From Ariolimax columbianus (lineage: Eukaryota > Mollusca > Gastropoda > Stylommatophora > Arionidae), in contig JAVGWX010000011.1 of assembly GCA_036924085.1 (NCBI GenBank), positions 34,098,386 through 34,162,385 of the forward strand: 64,000 nucleotides of DNA, written 5' to 3'. Under the pieces are notes generated by a model. The model made no database searches. It saw nothing but the letters and a program-made list of their open reading frames with translations, and was not told the DNA's origin. Positions within the stretch are counted from its first letter, which is position 1. Every line of letters starts with the position of its first letter. Below are positions 57,697 through 64,000 of the stretch, one piece after another. Both the position numbers and the translations under genes were made by a program.

Positions 57697-58488
57697 GCGG
57701 CCGCCATTATGTTGACTACATCACCTCTAGTGGACGTTGGTCAAGTAAAGGTGGCCGTCATGATGTTGACCACATCACCCCTAGTGGACATTGGTCAAGT
57801 AAAGGCGGCCGCAATGATGTTGACCACATTACCCCTAGTGTTGGTCAAGTAAAGGCGGCCGTCATGATGTTGACCACATTACCCCTAGTGTTGGTCAAGT
57901 AAAGGCGGCGGTCATGATGTTTACCACATCACCCCTAGTGCTGGTCAAGTAAAGGCGGCCGTCATGATGTTGACTACATCACAACTAGAGGACGTTGGTC
58001 AAGTAAAGGCGGCCGTCATGATGTTGACTACATCACCCCTAGTGTTGGTCAAGTAAAGGCGGCCGCCATAATGTTGACTACATCACCCCTAGAGGACGTT
58101 GATCAAGTAAAGACGGCCGTCATGATGTTGACCACATCACCCCTAGTGTTGGTCAAGTAAAGGCGGCCGTCATGATGTTGACTACATCACCCCTAGTGGA
58201 CGTTGGTCAAGTAAAGGCGGCCGTCATAATGTTGACCACATCACCCCTAGTGGACGTTGGTCAAGTAAAGGCGGCCGCCATGATGTTGACCACATCACCC
58301 CTAGTGGACGTTGGTCAAGTAAAGGCGGCCGCCATGATGTTGACCACATCACCCCTAGTGGACGTTGGTTAAGTAAAGGCGGCCGTCATGATGTTGACTA
58401 CATCACCCCTAGTGGACGTTGGTCAAGTAAAGGCGGCCGTCATGATGTTGACTTCATCACCCCTAGTGGACGTTGGTCAAGAAAAATG
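57697..58488. repeat. 54-bp array with 46-48-bp variants, about 15 copies
   Basis: Unit gtaaaggcggccgtcatgat, gttgactacatcacccctag, tggacgttggtcaa. Several units lack tggac (ctagtgttggtcaa). Many units contain ggcggccgc or ggcggccgt, so the array is CpG-rich against its surroundings. Confidence 0.94.
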
Positions 58489-59424
58489 TGGGCTTAACAC
58501 AATATTCTTAATATGCCACATTGCATTGCCGAGTTAACAGGATCATTTCTCTTTCACTTTTATAGAATTAAAGTACATAATAAGAACGAAAAAAACGTGA
58601 AGACAGCATGTTTATATGTCTTAGTTTGTTGAACAGATCGTATCTCAGTCTGTTGTCGGATGCGCAGTCTAATGATGACTAAGTTGAGCTGGTGCTAAAT
58701 GTCATTTGGTTGATTGCCTGCATCGTCGGCTTCCAACATTTTCCTGGTAAACCACTTATACTCTTCATAACTAATACCTATATCAGGTTGAGGTAGGTTC
58801 ACAGCTTTATTCTGACAGTCTATCTCTTTGCTAAAAATATTGCACTGAGATGGAATCTACTGTATCACAAAGCTCTTGAGCTGGTCATATAGTTTATAGA
58901 GCATCACTCTAAGCTCCTGTATATTGTGGTCTCTTCAGTGCCGCAACCACTGACATGGTGTCATTGAAGAGTACAGCCTGTCCCCTCGAGTTTCCGTCTA
59001 TCGTTAGAATTTCTGCTGCAATAGTTAAGGTATCTGCCTCTGATCGGACGTTACTTAAAAATGTTCCAGTCGCCACTGAAAGTTGGCTTTTGTGTACCGT
59101 TTTTTTGGCTTAGAAAGATCCTCCCACATGTAAAGCACTTATTGTCCACTTTTCTTTCACTGATGCCACATAGTTGCCTCGCTTGAGTCTTCCCTTTCCA
59201 AGTCCATTTATTCTCTGGGACATTGGATGGCTTACCTTATGAATTTCTCACCATGTTGTTGGTCTCTGCTGTCTCCTCTGTCCTCCATTGGTTGCAGGTT
59301 TTAATTTAATATTGATAAACTCCAGCCTATTTTCATTTGAAAGGTTTTGTAGGCATAAGGTTATTGTTACATTCTGAAACGTTGTATTTATGCAATGAAA
59401 CTATTTATCCGAGCTACATTTACC
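58489..59424 (-). pseudogene. Probable LINE RNase H remnant in otherwise unassigned DNA
   Basis: Around 59060-58900 the minus strand reads LSNVRSEADTLTIAAEILTI, GQAVLFNDTMSVVAAL, similar to an RNase H domain (sseaEt.Ai..al; ..i.fsDs.svv.aL) of I/Jockey-group LINEs. Here the DS is read as NDT. Frames before and after are broken. The rest shows nothing recognisable. Confidence 0.5.
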
Positions 59425-59755
59425 AGAAGGGGATCCTTGGTCTCGAGGCAGGGTGTCCGCCTCGGTTGCAGAGGTCGCGTGTTCAAATAACAGTGGAGAC
59501 TGGGATTTTTTTCTGAAGTACCATAACCACCATGTAGTACCGAACGACAAAGAGAGACCTCGGGGACGACCCCCAGCTCGCTGGCGAGATTCACTAGAAA
59601 AATATAACATTCACGACCGCACAACTAGCAGACTACTATTGCACTGGACGACACGCGCCCGCGACAGAAACGACTGGATCCGGAGTTGGGGCCCAGATCA
59701 AGGTTGACCGACCCTTGACGAAGAACGGGCCGAACTGAGACTAAGATGTGGAGGC
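59425..59755 (+). pseudogene. SINE-D head joined to LINE tail
   Basis: The segment ggtctcgaggcagggtgtcc, gcctcggttgcagaggtcgc, gtgttcaaataacagtggag matches the head of SINE-D at 62345. From about 59515 the reading changes to NDKERPRGRPPARWRDSLEK, TRARDRNDWIRSWGPD, a LINE ORF end (GRPPtRW.D....A.dR..W). The 23-bp array starts right after it. Confidence 0.7.
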
Positions 59756-60395
59756 TATGGTGGACGTGATGTGGAGTGTGTGTGGACGAGATGTGGAGTG
59801 TGTGTGGACGAGATGTGGAGTGTGTGTGGACGAGATGTGGAGTGTATGTTGGACGAGATGTGGAGTGTATGTTGGACGAGATGTGGAGTGTGTGTGGACG
59901 AGATGTGGAGTGTGTGGTGGACGAGATGTGGAGTGTATAGTGGACGAGATATGGAGTGTATGTTGGACGAGATGTGGAGTGTTTGGTGGACGAGATGTGG
60001 AGTGTGTGGTGGACGAAATGTGGAGTGTATAGTGGACGAGATGTGGAGTGTGTGGTGGACGAGATGTGCAGTGTGTGGTGGACGAGATGTGGAGTGTATA
60101 GTGGACGAGATGTGGAGTGTGTGGTGGACGAGATGTGGAGTGTGTGGTGGACGAGATGTGGAGTGTGAGGTGAACGAGATGTGGAGTGTATGGTGGACGA
60201 GATGTGGAGTGTATGATGGACGAGATGTGGAGTGTGTGGTGGACGAGATGTGGAATGTATGGTGGACGAGATGTGGAGTGTGTGGTGGACGAGATGTGGA
60301 GTGTGTGGTGGACGAGATGTGGAGTGTATGGTGGACGAGATATGGAGTGTGTGGTGGACGAGATGTGGAGTGTGTGGTGGACGAGATGTGGAGTC
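59756..60395. repeat. 23-bp array (ggacgagatgtggagtgtgt), about 28 copies
   Basis: Units of 22-23 bp, ggacgagatgtggagtgtgt plus ggt, with gtat and gtgt variants. It lies between two LINE fragments. All three frames remain open, giving Cys/Val/Trp-rich translations that I do not consider a gene. Confidence 0.94.
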
Positions 60396-60545
60396 TATAG
60401 CAATGAGACGCAACTCTGTGACCGAATAGATAACACAGAAGTAAGCTGGAGAAGATTCATTAAGGAAATTCAAGCCAGGCCCCAAAATAGTTTGGCCATG
60501 TACAAAGACATACGATCTTGTTGAAAACCATACTTGAAGGAAAAG
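60396..60545 (+). pseudogene. LINE tail fragment at the origin of the 26-bp array
   Basis: Reading across frames: DNTEVSWRRFIKEIQA, then QARPQNSLAMYKDIRSC or, with a shift, FGHVQRH-like sequence, and LKTILEGKVEG at about 60515-60550. This matches the LINE at 56985-57470 (LKTILEGWVEG). The next bases are the first copy of the array. Confidence 0.72.
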
Positions 60546-61325
60546 TTGAGGGCACATGCCCAGAGGAAAAGTTGAGGGCACATGCCCAGAGGAAAAGTTG
60601 AGGGCACATGCCCAGAGGAAAAGTTGAGGGCATGCCCAGAGGAAAAGTTGAGGGCACATGCCCAGAGGAAAAGTTGAGAGCACATGCCAAGAGGAAAAGT
60701 TGAGGGCACATGCCCAGAGGAAAAGTTGAGGGCACATGCCCAGAGGAAAAGTTGAGGGCACATGCCCAGAGGAAAAGTTGAGGGCACATGCCCAGAGGAA
60801 AAGTTGAGGGCACATGCCCAGAGGAAAAGTTGAGGGCACATGCCCAGAGGGAAAGTTGAGGGCACATGCCCAGAGGGAAAGTTGAGGGCACATGCCCAAA
60901 GGAAAAGTTGAGGGCACATGCCCAGAGGAAAAGTTGAGGGCACATACCCAGAGGAAAAGTTGAGGGCACATGCCCAGAGGGAAAGTTGAGGGCACATGCC
61001 CAGAGGAAAAGTAGAGGGCACATGCCCAGAGGGAAAGTTGAGGGCACATGCCCAGAGGAAAAGTTGAGGGCACATGCCCAGAGGAAAAGTTGAGGGCACA
61101 TGCCCAGAGGAAAAGTTGAGGGCACATGCTCAGAGGAAAAGTTGAGGGCACATGCCCAGAGGAAAAGTTGAGGGCATATGCCCAGAGGGAAAGTTGAGGG
61201 CACATGCACAGAGGAAAAGTTGAGGGCACATGCCCAGAGGAAAAGTTGAGGGCACATGCCCAGAGGGAAAGTTGAGGGCACATGCACAGAGGAAAAGTTG
61301 AGGGCATGCCCAGAGGGAAAGCTAT
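60535..61325. repeat. 26-bp array, about 30 copies, derived from LINE tail
   Basis: Unit aggaaaagttgagggcacat plus gcccag. The first unit encodes LEGKVEG of the LINE tail in frame. Variants: gaggga for gaggaa, gcccaa, gcacag, and three shortened units (ggcatgcccag). Not divisible by three, so each frame repeats every 78 nt and gives a 26-residue repeat on the minus strand with frames of up to 572 codons, which I regard as repeat artefacts. Confidence 0.95.
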
Positions 61326-61504
61326 AACTTGGGAGAATGACAATAAAATATGCGGTTAAAAAAATGTTCGATTTGCACTATCAAAGCAGAGGACAGATGA
61401 CCCTGGAGATTACCATCGTATGGTGATGGAATCTGGTCTGATCTGGCAATTATTTCTTCATACTGACATTCCTGATACATGCATTAAATATTATCTTCTT
61501 CTTC

Positions 61505-61650
61505 TTCAACGTTCGTCCTAAAAAGGATGTTGTCATGTTCTAGTTACAGGCTATGGTTTCCACACCTTTCGGTAATTCACCTGATCTCAGCTGATGTTTT
61601 CGAGCTATGAGTCGCTGATCGATGGCACTTCAGTCACTGTGCCATATCTT
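61505..61650 (-). repeat. Family B fragment, internally deleted
   Basis: Contains (plus strand) acgttcgtcctaaaaaggat, gttctagttacaggctatgg and cacctttcggtaattcacct, then jumps to the head part gagctatgagtcgctgatcg. The middle is missing. Confidence 0.7.
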
Positions 61651-61684
61651 CAATCGTTCTCTCTAATTGTTTCACTGTAACAAG

Positions 61685-62035
61685 AAACATGATTGTCAAA
61701 CTATATAAAGCATTAGTTAGACCTAGATTGAAGTACTGTGTACAGTCCTTATCATTGAGGGGATATACACATCCTGGAAATGAAACAAGAGCGACAAAGC
61801 TGATAGTGGGATTCCAGAATTATGGTTACGAGGAAAGAGTCTGAGAAAAATGTTTACATGGTTTAGAAAAGATGAATTTGAGGTGATTTAATTCAGGTTT
61901 AAAAGATAATCAAGGGAAAAGATGAATTTGAGGTGATTTAATACAGGTTTAAAAGATAATCAAAGGAAAAGATGAATTTGAGGTGATTTAATACAGGTTT
62001 AAAAGATAATCAAGGGAAAAGATTGATTCATTTTG
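61685..62035 (+). pseudogene. CR1/L2-like LINE fragment with 50-bp triplication
   Basis: Reading KLYKALVRPRLKYCVQSLS, then RATKLIVGFQNYGYEERV. At 61870-62025 the segment gatgaatttgaggtgattta, atacaggtttaaaagataat, caaggg (50 bp) occurs three times. It corresponds to RRiRGDLIQvyKIIkG of the CR1 ORF. It is a dead copy. Confidence 0.82.
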
Positions 62036-62094
62036 AATGCGCACAATATGTAAATCTACTCTTTTGAGGGCCATTAAAATGGCGTTAAATGGCA

Positions 62095-62170
62095 GGTTTC
62101 AGCAGCTTTATTTGCATCCCAAGCGTGCTGATGTATGTGAACCGGGGTCCTTTATGCAGTTGTGCTATGC
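62095..62170 (-). repeat. Element A fragment
   Basis: The segment atcccaagcgtgctgatgta, tgaaccggggtcctttatgc, agttgtgctatgcttggg corresponds to the middle of element A (2945-3290 orientation). Confidence 0.7.
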
Positions 62171-62344
62171 TTGGGTAGTGCTTACAAAAAAGCTGAACAA
62201 CATACTTTGCTTTTTTAAAATGTCTCGGTGCTCTTTGTTTTCATTTCTATGGTTGAGCCCCTCCAGAATAAAATCCACAAGCCGTCACTGTTGGGTAGAC
62301 TGAAGCGTGCCTCGACTAGGTGAGAAGCCGGTCACTTCAATGGA

Positions 62345-62600
62345 GACTGAGTGGTCTCGAGGTAAGACGTTGGCCTCGGGTGCTGGAGATCGCTGGTTCA
62401 AATCACGGTGGAGACCAGGATTTTTTTCACGTGGACTTTCTTATATTTCCCCGTATCTCTCTGTAGTAGAAATCGGACGCCCGTATGCAGTGTCGCGCAC
62501 GTTAAAAATCCATCGGCAGTTAGAAATTAAAAAGGGTAGGCTTAACGACCGTTGCCGGGGCAAAATTCAAATTATGTTAAAAAAAACCTAGCCAATCTAT
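62345..62600 (+). mobile_element. SINE-D, tRNA-derived, full-length
   Basis: The head gagtggtctcgaggtaagac, gttggcctcgggtgctggag, atcgctggttcaaatcacgg has A-box-like and B-box (GGTTCAAATC) elements. The body ctgtagtagaaatcggacgc, ccgtatgcagtgtcgcgcac, gttaaaaatccatcggcagt follows, with an A-rich 3' end at 62575-62590. A copy of the head occurs at 59425. Confidence 0.82.
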
Positions 62601-62654
62601 TAGGGGATCTTCGCTGCTGCTACAGAGTTTGTTCCTTGTGCTGAGATTCTCCCA

Positions 62655-62760
62655 AAATAAGGAGAAGAACAGAGCACTTTTAGGTTAAACCATGTGCAAT
62701 GATGTTGATTCTTGGAGCACGCATGGGTTAAACCGTGTGCAATGATGTTGATTCTTCGAC
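62655..62760. repeat. Short direct duplication (gtgcaatgatgttgattctt)
   Basis: Two copies of aaaccatgtgcaatgatgtt gattctt spaced about 50 bp apart, 75 bp beyond the ankyrin exon's donor. Confidence 0.8.
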
Positions 62761-62832
62761 TAAACTAAAACTAACTCAACGAGAGAAAGCCTATCTGAGA
62801 CTATATTTGTCATACAACTAACATGCTCTAAC

Positions 62833-62987
62833 CTTGTCAGGATGGAGACCAGCTCCTGCCGCAAGCAAGTCCTTGACCGCCTGGACTTGACCCCTGCTCG
62901 CCGCCAGTCGAAGGTTGTCAGACAACGACTCAGGCACCGGAGATCCAGCAGGACTGGCAGATCCAAAGGGTGCTACACTGAACAAGT
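62833..62987 (-). CDS. Internal exon: linker plus first ankyrin repeat
   Basis: On the minus strand a pyrimidine-rich acceptor (gttgacttctctgcag) precedes the exon at 62987, and a donor (AAG followed by gttaga) ends it at 62833. The 155-nt exon reads LFSVAPFGSASPAGSPVPES, a Ser/Pro-rich linker, then LSDNLRLAASRGQVQAVKDL and LAAGAGLHPDK. The second part is an N-terminal ankyrin repeat (nLrlAasrGqveaVkdLLaaGA). It starts in phase with two bases of a split codon and ends in phase 0, which fits the exon at 13367-13465. Joined, the peptide gives GAGLHPDK/DGRNGLHYAAQEGH, normal ankyrin spacing. It resembles ANKRD6-like N-termini; other ankyrin families are possible. No upstream exon was recognised to 64000. 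Confidence 0.82.
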
Positions 62988-63144
62988 CTGCAGAGAAGTC
63001 AACAAAATAATTAACAAGGTGTATTACAAACTCATCTGCAATCACCAAGTCTATTTTTTAAAAAATGTGTTTGTCTTTTAATAATGAATACTTTTCTTTC
63101 TCTTCTTATTAGTTCGTTATCAATCTCCCACTACAAAGCAACGA

Positions 63145-63440
63145 AAAGGGCTTTGCAAAGTAACAGGACGTTGTCAGGAGAACGGAATGCGTTGTGTCGT
63201 AGTTTACAGCTTGACTGTGATAGTTGCACCTTTCGGTCCGACATCAGCAGGCATTTGTTGGTACCAGGTTAGCCTTTCCTCTTTGAGCCCTTCCTTTAGT
63301 CAGTCTGCTCTGTTGCGGCCTGCTATCCAGGATCACCACGTGGAGGTGTACAAGGGTCTTAGCAGCTCTGGTCCTGATGCTAGCAGTCAGCTATTGGTCG
63401 CTGACTACTGCAGCTCATGCACTGCTCAGCATCTTGATCT
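63145..63440 (-). repeat. Interspersed repeat family B, full-length reverse copy
   Basis: Contains (plus strand) ggagaacggaatgcgttgtg, tcgtagtttacagcttgact, gcacctttcggtccgacatc, ggatcaccacgtggaggtgt and ctgcagctcatgcactgctc. It aligns end to end with 4550-4838 and lies in the presumed upstream intron of the ankyrin gene. Confidence 0.82.
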
Positions 63441-63644
63441 CATATATACTTTTAACACTGACATAATCCGCGACTGAAATACACGTGTCAACTTCTTCTA
63501 AGTGAGACAGTCAATAGTGAGTGAATAAATGCAGCCCCTTCAACTTATATATTCGTAGATATTGTAAAAAGGCGTAGATAGTCTTGAATACAGTGATTTA
63601 ATTCTGCAACTCTTTCTATCAACATACAGACGGACTAACAGATT

Positions 63645-63800
63645 GACAGAGACGGAGAGGGAGAGGAAGAGGTAGAGACAGAGAAAGGGAGAGGTAGAGA
63701 CCGAGAAAGAGAAAGTGAGATAGGGAGTAACGGAGAGCGAGACAGACAGACAGACAGACAGACAAACACACACACACACACACACACACATACACACACA
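63645..63800. repeat. GA, GACA and CA simple repeats
   Basis: A purine-rich agagacagagaaagggagag tract, five copies of gacagaca-type tetranucleotides, then (CA)n from 63765 to 63800. Confidence 0.92.
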
Positions 63801-64000
63801 AATTCAGCTGGCAGTGGCAACATACGATTTAATAGTCGCTTTTATAGCAGAAGTAGAAACATTGAAAACTGCACCAAAAGTTATAATTACTGATTTCTTG
63901 AAAACATAGAGAGACGGGTACTACCCTTGACAAACGCGATGTCAGCGCAAACTCACATAACCTAAGAGTAATCTTAACCACACAAGAAAAACAGATGTAT

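Larger units (their letters stand above)
13466..62832 (-). other. Inferred 49.4-kb intron of the ankyrin gene
   Basis: If the two ankyrin exons are consecutive, the intron is 49,367 bp, donor gttaga at 62832 and acceptor ctag at 13466. No other ankyrin-like exon was recognised between them, and all other coding-like sequence inside belongs to transposons. Not proven: another gene product or a skipped exon could intervene. Confidence 0.6.

Noticed and set aside
59625..61343. 572-codon minus-strand frame with Pro/His/Cys repeats
   Set aside because: It crosses two unrelated arrays (23 bp and 26 bp) and a LINE fragment. The composition follows the repeat units.

Overview
The window is eukaryotic, from an invertebrate animal genome. 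There are no operons, ribosome-binding sites or long non-repetitive reading frames. About 45 to 50 percent of it is tandem repeats, and much of the rest is dead transposable elements: CR1/L2-like and other APE-type LINE fragments, mariner transposons, tRNA-derived SINEs and a MITE. The abundant CTAAC/TTAGG pentamers recall the arthropod-type telomere repeat, but they sit inside minisatellites, so they do not settle the phylum. A mollusc or other lophotrochozoan is equally possible.

The only host protein-coding sequence I can support is two exons on the minus strand. The exon at 62987-62833 ends with the start of an ankyrin domain. The exon at 13465-13367 encodes exactly one 33-residue ankyrin repeat. 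Both have good splice sites, their phases match, and their peptides join into a continuous ankyrin domain. If they are consecutive, everything between (about 49.4 kb) is one intron, and most of this window is intronic repeat DNA.

Layout. 1-2413: (CTAAC)n minisatellite. 2.4-7.9 kb: repeat element A, a 67-bp array, repeat family B and LINE tails. 7.9-9.26 kb: the same minisatellite family as 1-2413, inverted. 9.7-10.2 kb: 49-bp array. 11.5-15 kb: element A, SINE-A copies, ankyrin exon and 15-bp arrays. 17-18.4 kb: 41-bp array. 19.07-22.99 kb: 97-bp satellite grown from element A. 24.5-25.3 kb: small arrays. 27-29 kb: LINE interrupted by a mariner. 29.4-32.5 kb: 61-bp and GGAT-rich arrays. 32.7-34.9 kb: LINE containing a SINE, then a mariner. 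36.3-42.5 kb: 30-bp array of about 207 copies. 43.4-46 kb: CR1 fragment and a mariner holding a 45-bp array. 46-51 kb: simple repeats, an inverted MITE pair and a CR1 fragment. 53.3-61.3 kb: five arrays (18, 38, 54, 23 and 26 bp) separated by LINE and family-B fragments. 61.5-64 kb: CR1, SINE-D, ankyrin exon and family B.

The main theme is that many of the tandem arrays grew out of transposable-element sequence. For at least seven of them the parental segment can still be read next to the array, or in an unexpanded copy elsewhere in the window.
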